Shown: positions 1-8,564 of the stretch, in pieces
Layout: each line of letters starts with the position of its first letter
Position numbering within the stretch: the stretch's first letter is position 1
The notes under the pieces: model-generated
Seen by the model: only the letters and a program-made list of their open reading frames with translations
The model's database searches: none
What the model was told of the DNA's origin: nothing
Program-made: the position numbers and the translations under genes
From: an uncultured Clostridia bacterium
Lineage (GTDB): Bacteria; Bacillota; Clostridia; UBA1381
Direction of reading: 5' to 3'
NCBI GenBank assembly: GCA_934486735.1
Contig: CAKSQL010000013.1
Location: 1 to 64,000 of the forward strand
DNA length: 64,000 bases

Positions 1-43
1 TGAATTTTTGATTTTACAAGGCAAAAACGGAGGTAATCCTTGG

Positions 44-123
44 CGGATTGCCGAGTATTTTAACGCAGTAAAATCGGGAATTCACCTCTCAAAATCGGAG
101 TTCGGATTACTTTTTTTCGGCTA
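44..123 (+). repeat. Dispersed 80-bp repeat, copy 1
   Basis: This 80-bp stretch recurs almost unchanged at 29435-29514. Both begin CGGATTGCCGAGTATTTT and end in a T-rich GGATTAC(T7) motif followed by GCTA. The second copy lies inside a unit with terminal inverted repeats. Here the left part of such a unit would fall outside or just at the window edge, because the sequence upstream of position 44 differs. A small internal hairpin (ATTTT / AAAAT around AACGCAGT) is present in both. Probably a non-autonomous mobile repeat. Confidence 0.75.
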
Positions 124-197
124 TCGTCTATTGAAATTGTAATCATGTCGTTTTTTCTCACTTTCTTTACAACGATACTATTTCCAAAAACAAGGCT

Positions 198-800
198 AAA
201 GATCCTCTCCGTCCGACAGTGCATTTCACCGCTTTGCGCGGCTGGCTGAATGACCCGAACGGGCTTGTATTCTCAGACGGCGTTTACCACATGTTTTTTC
301 AGCACAATCCCGACGGCACAGCATGGGGCAACATGCACTGGTGACATGCGATAAGCAGCGATTTAATGCACTGGAGCGAGCTTGACGAGGCACTTTATCC
401 CGACCAAAGCGGCACAATGTTCTCCGGCTCGGGTATTGCAAATGTCAACAACGTTCTCGGCTTGAAAAGCGGCGGGAATGATACGCTTGTACTTTTCTAC
501 ACAGCCGCAGGCGGATATTCAAAAAGCTCCGAAAACAAAAAGAGCTGTCGCGCTCGGCATATGATATCAGCATGAGCCTATGCACAAAAGCCGATTCCAT
601 GCCCGAAATCACAATTTTCGGCATGAAGATATCGATAGACACCCGTCTCGGCAGGATAAACTGCTGCGGCGAAAGCTGCACATATACTCCGTCGGACAGG
701 CTCGATATCCGTCTGATTATTGACACCTTCGGCATAGAATTGTTTGCGGACAACGGACTTATTTACATTGTCGGCGGCGCGAAAAAAATTCTTGCGGATT
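198..800 (+). pseudogene. GH32 beta-fructosidase (sucrose/levan hydrolase) remnant
   Basis: The reading frame from about 198 gives a GH32 N-terminus with the nucleophile motif WLNDPNG (243-263) and a typical FFQHNP segment. It is cut by an in-frame TGA at 342-344, exactly where the family has Gly in MHWGHA, consistent with a GGA to TGA change. The frame continues to about 540 (the SGSG and FYTAAGGYS region). From about 545 another frame encodes the GH32 C-terminal beta-sandwich (RLDIRLIIDTFGIELFADNG, ends near 770). The central catalytic region is missing, so the gene has a stop, a large internal deletion and a frame change. It cannot make an active enzyme. Sucrose or fructan hydrolysis is the inferred ancestral role. 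Confidence 0.85.
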
Positions 801-1135
801 TTAAGCCGAAAGTCCTCTTTGCAACCTGCGGCAGCGACGGTGCATACGCTCTGACCGACAGCTGTACTATGTACTTCCCCTGCTACGATTCGGTCAAAGC
901 AGTCGACACAACCGGTGCGGGCGACTGTTTTTGCGGTGCGGCGCTTTCCAAGCTTTTGGACATCGGACTGTCCGCGCTCACAAAGGACGCACTTGCCGAA
1001 ACCCTGCGCTTTGCAAGCGCGGCGGCAGGTCTTGTGACCGAAAAAATACGGAGCGCTCACCTCCATGCCGTCCGAAAGCGAGATATGCGCGCTTGTGGGT
1101 TCGTCCTCCCTATCAGCTTTATCTATTTAGAATAT
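775..1135 (+). pseudogene. PfkB-family fructokinase, C-terminal remnant
   Basis: Directly joined to the GH32 remnant is the C-terminal third of a PfkB-type sugar kinase. It includes the anion-hole/catalytic signature DTTGAGDCF (about 905-931) preceded by a nucleotide-site strand (VLFATCGSDGAYAL). The N-terminal two thirds, with the sugar-binding part, are absent. Near 1040-1046 a run of A causes a second frame change: the natural C-terminus (YGALTSMPSESEICAL) reads on in the next frame to a stop at about 1132. Together with the GH32 fragment this is a collapsed sucrose-utilisation operon (hydrolase plus fructokinase). Confidence 0.85.
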
Positions 1136-1197
1136 ATTGATTTTTATATATTTTTTGGACTTCTTTTACAAAATATAAGAGATTTACTCAAAAAATG

Positions 1198-1226
1198 TTG
1201 ATAAATACAAAAATGTGTGATATACT
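1198..1226 (+). promoter_or_regulatory. Sigma-A promoter of typA
   Basis: TTGATA (1198-1203), a 17-bp spacer and TATACT (1221-1226). Transcription would start near 1233, giving a leader of about 60 nt before the typA ATG. Confidence 0.75.
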
Positions 1227-1294
1227 ATTAAGTTGGGAGTATATTACACATTTTTAAATTTATTTTATTTCCTTTTAGAAAGGTTTGAAATCCA

Positions 1295-3118
1295 ATGATT
1301 AAACGTGAAAATATAAGAAACATAGCAATAATCGCGCATGTTGACCATGGCAAGACAACGCTTGTGGACGCTATGCTTCGTCAAAGCGGAACATTCCGCG
1401 AAAACGAGCAGGTGGAAGAAAGAGTTATGGACTCGAACGACCTCGAAAGAGAAAGAGGTATCACCATTCTTGCAAAAAATACATCGCTCTATTATAAGGG
1501 CGTGAAAATCAATATCATTGACACTCCGGGGCACGCTGACTTCGGCGGCGAGGTTGAGCGCGGACTTGAAATGGTTGACGGAGTTCTGCTTTTGGTCGAT
1601 GCATTCGAGGGCTGCATGCCACAGACAAGATTTGTGCTTTCAAAGGCTTTGGCGCTGAATTTGCAGCCTATTATAGTAGTAAACAAGGTCGACCGTCCGA
1701 ACGCAAGACCCTATGAGGTTGTGGACGAGGTATTGGAGCTTTTCATCGACCTGGGCGCAACTGAGGAGCAGCTCGACACTCCGGTTATCTATGCATCCGG
1801 CCGTGACGGCTGGGCAACCGCCGAGTACAATCCCGAGCGTCCGAACACTGACTTAAAAGAGCTTTTCGAGCTTATTATAAATGGTATTCCATGTCCTAAA
1901 TGCGAGGATGACGCGCCGTTTCAGATGCTTGTTTCGAACATTGACTATGACGAGTACACCGGCAGAATCGCGGTGGGCAAAATCGAACGCGGCTCAATCA
2001 AGCTGAATATGCCGCTTTCAATCTGCCGCGCGGATGGGAGCATCGGACATGCAAAGGCGACAAAGCTGTTCACCTTTGAAGGACTCAACAAGACTCCGAC
2101 CGATGAGGTCGGCGCAGGCGATGTGGTTGCAATCTCGGGAATTGCCGATATAAATATCGGAGAAACACTCTGCGATTCACAAAATCCCGATCCATTGCCC
2201 TTTGTAAAGATAGATGACCCGGTTCTGTCCATGACTTTCTCGGTAAATGACAGTCCTTTTGCAGGGCAGGACGGAAAATTTGTTACCTCGCGTCATTTAA
2301 GAGACAGACTTTTCCGCGAGTTGGATTCAAATATCAGTCTTAGAGTAAAAGAGACCGATTCGACCGAAAGCTTTACCGTATCGGGCAGAGGCGAACTTCA
2401 TCTTTCGGTGCTTATCGAGAATATGCGCCGCGAGGGATATGAGTTCCAGGTTTCCAACCCGGTTGTTATATTTAAGGAGATAGACGGGGTAAAGTGCGAG
2501 CCAATCGAGCTTTTGACAGTTGATGTTCCGGAGGAATACACCGGTACAGTAATGGACAGCGTTGTAAAGCGTAACGGCGAGCTGATTAATATGTCGCCGA
2601 CGGCACAAAATTATATGCGCCTTGAATTTTCGATACCGTCAAGAGGGCTTATCGGCTACCGCAGCGAGCTTTTGACAGCTACCAAGGGAACCGGAATCGT
2701 CAACAGTATCTTAAAAGATTATGAGCCGTATACCGGCGAAATCCGCGGCAGAGGCAGAGGCGCGCTTATAGCATGGGAAAACGGCGAGAGCATAACCTAC
2801 GGATTGTATAACGCTCAGGAGCGCGGAACACTCTTTATCGGTGCAGGCGTAAAGGTTTATGAGGGTATGATTGTGGGCGAGAACTCACGCCTTGAGGATA
2901 TCGTGGTTAATGTCTGCAAAAAAAAGCATGCCACAAATACGCGTGCGTCCGGCTCGGACGACGCTTTGAAGCTTGTTCCGCCAAAGGATATGAGTCTTGA
3001 ACAGTGCCTCGACTTCATTGCCGATGATGAGCTTTTGGAGGTTACTCCGAAACATTTGAGAATGAGAAAGAGAATTTTGAAAACCGATTTGAGAGCAAAA
3101 GCTAACTCAAAGAAATAA
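1295..3118 (+). CDS. typA: Ribosome-associated translational GTPase TypA/BipA
   Basis: The 607-residue protein has the family's usual length. TypA/BipA is a translational GTPase of the EF-G group that binds the 70S ribosome and supports ribosome assembly and stress growth. The G1 motif AHVDHGKT is at residues 14-21, the G2 region RGIT near 54-57, G3 DTPGH at 76-80 and G4 NKVD at 130-133. Domain II, the two alpha-beta domains and the TypA-specific C-terminus (GRGRGALI and the KKHATNTR stretch) follow. The ATG at 1295 follows an AGAAAGG ribosome site at normal spacing. The gene is monocistronic, with its own promoter and a terminator hairpin at 3157-3200. Confidence 0.97.
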   Translation: MIKRENIRNIAIIAHVDHGKTTLVDAMLRQSGTFRENEQVEERVMDSNDLERERGITILAKNTSLYYKGVKINIIDTPGHADFGGEVERGLEMVDGVLLLVDAFEGCMPQTRFVLSKALALNLQPIIVVNKVDRPNARPYEVVDEVLELFIDLGATEEQLDTPVIYASGRDGWATAEYNPERPNTDLKELFELIINGIPCPKCEDDAPFQMLVSNIDYDEYTGRIAVGKIERGSIKLNMPLSICRADGSIGHAKATKLFTFEGLNKTPTDEVGAGDVVAISGIADINIGETLCDSQNPDPLPFVKIDDPVLSMTFSVNDSPFAGQDGKFVTSRHLRDRLFRELDSNISLRVKETDSTESFTVSGRGELHLSVLIENMRREGYEFQVSNPVVIFKEIDGVKCEPIELLTVDVPEEYTGTVMDSVVKRNGELINMSPTAQNYMRLEFSIPSRGLIGYRSELLTATKGTGIVNSILKDYEPYTGEIRGRGRGALIAWENGESITYGLYNAQERGTLFIGAGVKVYEGMIVGENSRLEDIVVNVCKKKHATNTRASGSDDALKLVPPKDMSLEQCLDFIADDELLEVTPKHLRMRKRILKTDLRAKANSKK

Positions 3119-3156
3119 TAAAAGAGGGAATTATTATTTCTCTCAAAAAATCATAA

Positions 3157-3200
3157 AAAAACTCTTGAAATTTATCTTTAAATGAATTTCAAGAGTTTTT
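3157..3200 (+). terminator. Rho-independent terminator of typA
   Basis: A perfect 16-bp stem (3157-3172 with 3185-3200), core ACTCTTGAAATT / AATTTCAAGAGT, with a 12-nt loop. It starts 38 bases after the typA stop and ends in a T-rich tail. Confidence 0.85.
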
Positions 3201-3241
3201 ATTTGTTTTCGAAAATATCTACATATAAACAACCAATTGAA

Positions 3242-3589
3242 AAAATCACTCCGGAACACTCTAAACGCACCCCGACGGCGTACTCTGCGTACTCCGAGGG
3301 TACTTTCTGTGCATTGTGTGTCTTTTGTAAAAAGTGCGCAGAACGCTCAAAACGCACCCCGACGGCGTACTTTACATACTCCGAGGATACTTTCTGTGCA
3401 TTGTGTGCCTTTTGTAAAAAGTGCGCAGAACGCTCAAAACGCACCCCGACGGCGTACTCTGCGTACTCCGAGGGTACTTTCTGTGCATTGGGTGCCTTTT
3501 GTAAAAAGTGCGCAGAACGCTCAAAACGCACCCCGACGGCGTACTCTGCGTACTCCGAGGGTGCGTTTTGAGCGTTCTGCGCCTTTTTT
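3242..3589. repeat. Tandem array A of the GTAC-loop hairpin repeat (4 x 87 bp)
   Basis: Four units with an exact 87-bp period (the CGCACCCCGACGGCG anchor falls at 3266, 3353, 3440 and 3527). Each unit is a long imperfect hairpin: a 31-nt left arm, a 25-nt terminal part (GACGGC-GTAC-N5-RTAC-TCCGA) and a 31-nt right arm. In the fourth unit the arms (3503-3533 and 3559-3589) pair at 29 of 31 positions and end in T6, so it can also act as a terminator. The array lies between convergent typA and the SLH gene, 10 bases beyond the SLH gene's stop codon. Because 87 is divisible by 3 the array is open in several frames, but it does not look coding. Confidence 0.9.
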
Positions 3590-3598
3590 GGTCTTTTT

Positions 3599-6565
3599 CT
3601 ATTTGTGCTTGATTGTTACTACCCTTACCACTCCGCCGTCGGAAAGCGACTTGTCTGAGTAAATGGTCACGTTGGTGATGTTCTTCATCGCCGCCAGATC
3701 GTCCACAGATACGGTCTTGTAGTCGTCGCGGTTTGAAATGTCAACTATCTCAACACCCGAATACATCTTGTAAATCGTGCCGCCGATCATTATTCGGCTG
3801 CCCTCCACCGCATCTATTCCGGAGGAGGATTTCAGCTTATACATTGAAGACATTGAGGTGATTTGTCCGCTCGATACTCGGTACGAAACTGCTGATTCGG
3901 CAGCGGCGTTGTATCTTGTCACAGATGTAAATTTGTTCAACTGTGAATTTCCGAACACATTATAAGTGTACGGCTCTTTATCGGTTCTTGAACGCAGCAC
4001 TCCGTAGGATACGCTGCCGGCAAGACCGGTCACATATAGGATTCCGATATCGCCGAATTTATTTGCCGCAACCGATGCAATAACTTCTTTTTCATTTAAA
4101 GCCAACACTTCAAGACCTTCAAAACTCAAAGTACCAAGTCTCACATCGGAATCGTTCTCATCGCTCAGTCTCTGAATAATCTTTATATCCCTGAGTGCGG
4201 TCTTTCCGCCAATTGTACGGTCACTGTAATTGACATCGCCGTATGTCCTTGAGGTCGTTCCGACAAGCTTTAAGCTTACCTTTCCGCTGTTATAGCTTAT
4301 CGAAACCAGCTTGCCCTTATAATCCTCATAATCCTTATCGGCGGTGTACTCATATGTTTCGCCATCCGGCATGAACATTCTTACATAGGTCTCGCTTGAA
4401 CCCTCGTTTGCGCCGCTTTCGGCAAGCTTTTTGCCGGTCGATTCCACAACTCCGTAATTGAAGTAATCAAAATCGGTCAGTTCTACCGCGAACACAACCT
4501 CGTCGTTCTTGCCAAGCAGCAGGGTTACCTTATCGCCTATTTCAAAGCTGCCTGCCGATGCGTCAAGCTTATTTGTCGCGGTGGTTTCGCCGATATGATA
4601 ACTCTTGCCGCCGACAGTGACATCGGTTACATAAGCCTTGCTCGGCTGTGCATCGTAATAAATTCCCGTAACCTTTTTATCGTAAACGTCCATTGTATTA
4701 ATCTTCTTATTATAGTATACAACGTCGTTCTTTCTTATATCGGCAAGCGTTGCCGCTTTTCCGCCGCGGTAGACGGTAAGTCCGTCCTTATCGATTGTCA
4801 TGCTTTCAAGGCTTGTTTCGCTGCCGTCATAGTCATGCGATGCGAGAATCGGCGTGATATCGTCTGTGCTGTCTATGACCGCGAATCTCCAGCTGCCGCG
4901 GTTATCTCCGTAGAATGTCAGTTCTGTTCCTATTTCGATTGAACCTGCCGACAGTGCATAGGTCGACTTCATATAATCGAGATATGTCACAAAGGTATTG
5001 TCGAACTTATAGCTGCCCTTTGCACCGTCCGCGCCGGTATAATCAACGTTATTGCCCGTTACTTTATTTACAACTACCGATTCGGAAACCATATCGGTCG
5101 GAGCAAACTGTTCAATTTTCTGATCCTTATTTATCACAACCGTTCCGAGCTTGCCGACAAGCGAAAGCATATCGGTATCCGAAACGCTGTACGTGCCGTC
5201 CGAAGTTCTAACCTGGTTTGCGGCAAGGGTTTCATCCTCGGTTTTTGAAGCAATTATAAAGCAATCGTTCTTGACAGAGTAGCCCGAGTTGGTATCGAGA
5301 ACTCCGCACTCCCAGGTTGAGCCGTCACGCGAATAGAGTGTAAGCTCACTTCCCGAAGTAAACTTCTTCTGCGCCTTTTGGAAGGTTTCCTTTGCGCCGT
5401 AATCAACGTAAATCGGGAAATCCTCTGCAAGATTCAAAGTATTCACAACGTTATCGCTTATGAATTTTATACTGCTGCTGTCAACATCCGACACAACATA
5501 TTCCTTATACGGTGCCTCGTGCGTGCTTGCGCTCAACACCTTTTTATCCTTATCGAGAACGAGTCTGCCGACCTCGCCCGTCTTGGTGAGGATATCGGTA
5601 TCGTTCACTGTGAACACGCCCTTTGATGTTCGTATCTGATTTGCGGAAAGTGTTCTGTCGTCCGATGCCGACGCGATTATGTAGCAATCGTCAAGCACCG
5701 TATACTTATTCTTGGGCGCATTTTCTTCATCATACCACTTTACGCAAACCATATCGCCGTCCTTGTTCACGACTGCATATTTCAACTGATCGCCTGCCGA
5801 TACCGGTGACCGGATTGTCGACGAATACACTTGGTTGTTGTTAAGCTTGATTTCATCATCGAACAGGCTCTCGTCCTCGCCGCCGACCGCAAGGACAAGC
5901 GCGTCCTCGACAACGGTGTAGCCCAAACCCTGCAAGAGTATCGGCTTTTTGCCGGTTGCCTCATCCGTTTTGTTCATCTCGGTGAAGAGAGCGCGGTCGA
6001 CAATTATCGCCGCAACGGCGCGGTTCAATTCCCGGTTCGGATAGAAATTAAGTCCGCTTGTAAGACCCACATTTGCAGCCATTTCTATGTAATTGGCAGG
6101 CCAGTACGCTCCGATGGTCTCCTCGGTGTAGCCGAGTATCTTGCCTATTATCGTCAGCGCTTCGGCATATGTGATTGTGTTCCCCGGTCCGAACGAGCCG
6201 TCCGGGTAGCCTGCAACAATTCCCTTTGACGCAACATATGCGATGTAAGGCACTGCCCAGCTGCCTTGCGGAACGTCGTAATAGCGCGATGCAACACCAT
6301 AGGTTCTCGCCTCGGTCTCCGCGTCCATTGCGCAAACTATCAGCTTTGCAAATTCCGCTCTTGTTATGGCGCGGTCGCCATGGAAAAGTCCGTCCTCATA
6401 ACCGCTGACTATTCCCAAATCCTGTAGTCTGTTCACCGCTGTGTAGTAGCTGTCATATTCGTAGACATCGTCATAGCCGGCAAAAACTGCCTGCGGAACA
6501 AGTCCCGATATAATGCATATCGCAAGCGATAAACAAATTGCACGTAGCTTTTTCATAATTTTCAA
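3599..6565 (-). CDS. SLH-domain surface protein
   Basis: A 988-residue exported protein. It has a signal peptide (KK followed by a hydrophobic stretch, cleavage likely after AVFA near residue 29). Three S-layer homology domains lie at about residues 37-77, 95-143 and 158-195 (LGIVSGYEDG and KGIVAGYPDGSFGPGNTITYAEA are typical), which would anchor it to secondary cell-wall polymer. The remaining roughly 780 residues are a beta-rich, Tyr/Asp/Lys-rich repetitive region (recurring DCYIIAS/DCFIIAS and ANQxRTS...Y/FxVxDTDxL segments) that I do not recognise. A TTG at 6565 has a GGAG site 5 bases upstream; the ATG at 6556 is the alternative start. It begins 17 bases after the permease stop, so it is probably the last gene of the MacAB-like operon. 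Confidence 0.88.
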   Translation of the reverse strand: MKIMKKLRAICLSLAICIISGLVPQAVFAGYDDVYEYDSYYTAVNRLQDLGIVSGYEDGLFHGDRAITRAEFAKLIVCAMDAETEARTYGVASRYYDVPQGSWAVPYIAYVASKGIVAGYPDGSFGPGNTITYAEALTIIGKILGYTEETIGAYWPANYIEMAANVGLTSGLNFYPNRELNRAVAAIIVDRALFTEMNKTDEATGKKPILLQGLGYTVVEDALVLAVGGEDESLFDDEIKLNNNQVYSSTIRSPVSAGDQLKYAVVNKDGDMVCVKWYDEENAPKNKYTVLDDCYIIASASDDRTLSANQIRTSKGVFTVNDTDILTKTGEVGRLVLDKDKKVLSASTHEAPYKEYVVSDVDSSSIKFISDNVVNTLNLAEDFPIYVDYGAKETFQKAQKKFTSGSELTLYSRDGSTWECGVLDTNSGYSVKNDCFIIASKTEDETLAANQVRTSDGTYSVSDTDMLSLVGKLGTVVINKDQKIEQFAPTDMVSESVVVNKVTGNNVDYTGADGAKGSYKFDNTFVTYLDYMKSTYALSAGSIEIGTELTFYGDNRGSWRFAVIDSTDDITPILASHDYDGSETSLESMTIDKDGLTVYRGGKAATLADIRKNDVVYYNKKINTMDVYDKKVTGIYYDAQPSKAYVTDVTVGGKSYHIGETTATNKLDASAGSFEIGDKVTLLLGKNDEVVFAVELTDFDYFNYGVVESTGKKLAESGANEGSSETYVRMFMPDGETYEYTADKDYEDYKGKLVSISYNSGKVSLKLVGTTSRTYGDVNYSDRTIGGKTALRDIKIIQRLSDENDSDVRLGTLSFEGLEVLALNEKEVIASVAANKFGDIGILYVTGLAGSVSYGVLRSRTDKEPYTYNVFGNSQLNKFTSVTRYNAAAESAVSYRVSSGQITSMSSMYKLKSSSGIDAVEGSRIMIGGTIYKMYSGVEIVDISNRDDYKTVSVDDLAAMKNITNVTIYSDKSLSDGGVVRVVTIKHK

Positions 6566-6582
6566 TTACACTCCATTCTTTC

Positions 6583-7767
6583 TTATTCCGAACGCAGAGC
6601 CTCTATCGGGTGCAGCTTTGCAGCCTTTCTTGCCGGAGCAATTCCGAAGCAGACTCCGATTGCTATCGAGAACAGGAACGACATAACCACCATACTGCCC
6701 TGTGCCACAAACGACATATTAATCAGCGCACAGACTATCTGCCCCAGTCCCATTCCGACCAATATTCCGATAACTCCGCCCGCGGCGCTCAAAAGCATTG
6801 ATTCTATCAAGAATTGCAGCAGGATATCGGTAGTTCTTGCACCGATTGCCTTTCTAATGCCTATCTCACGCGTTCTTTCGCTGACCGACACCGTCATTAT
6901 ATTCATAATTCCGATTCCGCCGACAACAAGCGATATTGCCGCGATTCCGGCAAGCATCATTGTGAGCGTACCCATCATTTCATCAAGCGTATCAAGCATC
7001 TCTGCAATACTTGTGACGGTGTAGCCCTCGTCGCTGCCAAGCTTTTTCATGATAAAGCGTTCGGTCGCTTCAAGTGCTGTCTCAACGGTTTCCTCCGTCG
7101 CCGCCGACAGGTAATATGTAGTTACATTTTTATTTTTCAAAAATCTTTCTGCGGTGGTGTACGGAATCGAAATTTTGTTATCCGCCGACGATTCGGTCGA
7201 ATCGCCTTCCTCCTTATACACACCTATGACAGTGAACTGCTGACCGTTCAGCTTTATTGACTCGCCGACCGGGTTCATGCCCGCGTAAAGCTCCTCTACG
7301 ATATATGTTCCTACAATCGCCACCTTTGAGCGGTTCGAAACATCGGTATCGCTGAAAAACCGTCCGCTTGTAAGCTCCACGCTTTTTATGTCCTCATAGC
7401 TTGTATCCATCGCGTCAAGCTGAGACGTGGTATTTTTGTTTCCCTGCTTTGTCTGAACCATTCCCGAAATATAAGGCGACATGTCACTTATCAAATCGGG
7501 GTTATCGTCCACAAATTCGCGCATATCGTCGATATCGACCGAACGCGAGGTGAAACCTCTCGAAAAGCTGACCGTTATCAGCTTTGTACCGAGCGTCGAA
7601 ATCTGGTCTTTAATCTCCGCCGACGCGCCGTTGCCTATGCCGGTCAGGAGTATAACCGATGCAACACCGATGATAACGCCGAGCATGGTGAGAGCAGATC
7701 TGCCTTTGTTGCCGAGGATGCTTTTCATCGCCATCTTTATCGACTGATTTATTTTTCCTAAATTCAT
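6583..7767 (-). CDS. MacB-like ABC transporter permease (FtsX family)
   Basis: A 394-residue membrane protein with the MacB/FtsX plan. One N-terminal membrane segment (about residues 24-46, ALTMLGVIIGVASVILLTG) is followed by a large extracellular MacB-PCD domain (about 50-265) and three C-terminal membrane segments. The conserved coupling motif SVSERTREIGIRKAIGA is present. It would work as a homodimer with the ATPase encoded just upstream, driving export by mechanotransmission. Its start overlaps the ATPase stop by 4 bases (7764-7767). The gene order adaptor-ATPase-permease is that of MacAB-type exporters; the substrate is unknown. Confidence 0.93.
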   Translation of the reverse strand: MNLGKINQSIKMAMKSILGNKGRSALTMLGVIIGVASVILLTGIGNGASAEIKDQISTLGTKLITVSFSRGFTSRSVDIDDMREFVDDNPDLISDMSPYISGMVQTKQGNKNTTSQLDAMDTSYEDIKSVELTSGRFFSDTDVSNRSKVAIVGTYIVEELYAGMNPVGESIKLNGQQFTVIGVYKEEGDSTESSADNKISIPYTTAERFLKNKNVTTYYLSAATEETVETALEATERFIMKKLGSDEGYTVTSIAEMLDTLDEMMGTLTMMLAGIAAISLVVGGIGIMNIMTVSVSERTREIGIRKAIGARTTDILLQFLIESMLLSAAGGVIGILVGMGLGQIVCALINMSFVAQGSMVVMSFLFSIAIGVCFGIAPARKAAKLHPIEALRSE

Positions 7768-8552
7768 TCAGCTCCGCCTCCCTTGCCATGCAAATCCGCT
7801 TCAAGGTCGGCAACCTTGCCATTTGCTTTATCCGACAAATCCGAGCCTTTGACATTGGTTGCGTCCGCCATATCATCGCGGTTATCGATATCGCTGACTA
7901 TCTTTCCGTCACGAATCGTGACGATACGCTCCGCCTGCTTTGCAATGTTCAAGTCGTGGGTGATTATGATAATCGTATTGCCTTCCCCGTGCAAATCGTG
8001 CATCATCTGCATAATCTCGATACCCGACTTTGAATCGAGCGCACCTGTCGGCTCGTCGGCAAGTATCAGCGACGGATGACTGCTCAGAGCGCGTGCTATC
8101 GACACTCTTTGCTGCTGACCGCCCGAAAGTTCTGTCGGCTTGTGATTTATCTTATCCTCCAGTCCGACACGCGCCAAAGCCGCCTTTGCAAGCTTTTCGC
8201 GCTCTGCTGCCGGGACTCCGCGGTAAATTAGCGGAAGCTCCACATTTTCCAATGCTGTCAGCTTGGTGAGCAGGTTATATTGCTGAAATATAAATCCCAG
8301 CTTTTGATTTCTGAGGTCGGCAAGCTGATTGTCTTTCATCTTGCTGCCCTCAATTCCGTCTATCCAATACCGACCGCTTGTCGGCACATCGAGACAGCCT
8401 ATCATATTCATAAGCGTTGATTTTCCCGAGCCGGACGGACCTATGATCGCCACAAACTCATGCGGCTTGATATGCAGGCTCACGCCGTCCAGGGCTCTGA
8501 CTTCGGTGCTGCCCATTTTGTAAACCTTTGTGATATTTTCCAACCTTATCAT
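7764..8552 (-). CDS. ABC transporter ATP-binding protein (MacB/LolD type)
   Basis: A 262-residue ATPase. Walker A GPSGSGKST is at about residues 38-46, the Q-loop is in IFQQYNLL, the signature is LSGGQQQR, and Walker B with D-loop reads LILADEPTGALD, followed by the H-loop in IIITHD. The last 35 or so residues form a charged Asp/Lys-rich tail beyond the usual LolD end. Coupled with the permease (4-base overlap) and the adaptor (12 bases upstream), it powers an efflux system at the cytoplasmic membrane. Confidence 0.94.
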   Translation of the reverse strand: MIRLENITKVYKMGSTEVRALDGVSLHIKPHEFVAIIGPSGSGKSTLMNMIGCLDVPTSGRYWIDGIEGSKMKDNQLADLRNQKLGFIFQQYNLLTKLTALENVELPLIYRGVPAAEREKLAKAALARVGLEDKINHKPTELSGGQQQRVSIARALSSHPSLILADEPTGALDSKSGIEIMQMMHDLHGEGNTIIIITHDLNIAKQAERIVTIRDGKIVSDIDNRDDMADATNVKGSDLSDKANGKVADLEADLHGKGGGAE

Positions 8553-8564
8553 AATATCACCTGC

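Noticed and set aside
572..1201. An intact 209-codon gene
   Set aside because: Its product is a chimera of a GH32 C-terminus and a PfkB C-terminus followed by a frameshifted tail, so it is pseudogene material rather than a real fused gene.
3242..3589. CRISPR array
   Set aside because: Units are contiguous 87-bp hairpins with no unique spacers and no cas genes nearby. The same applies to the arrays at 33.6, 36 and 56.7 kb.
3182..3662. Overlapping open frames of 110-141 codons in three frames, with repeated peptide blocks
   Set aside because: They arise because the 87-bp repeat period is divisible by three and the repeat lacks stops. No ribosome sites and no family likeness; the DNA is explained by the hairpin array.
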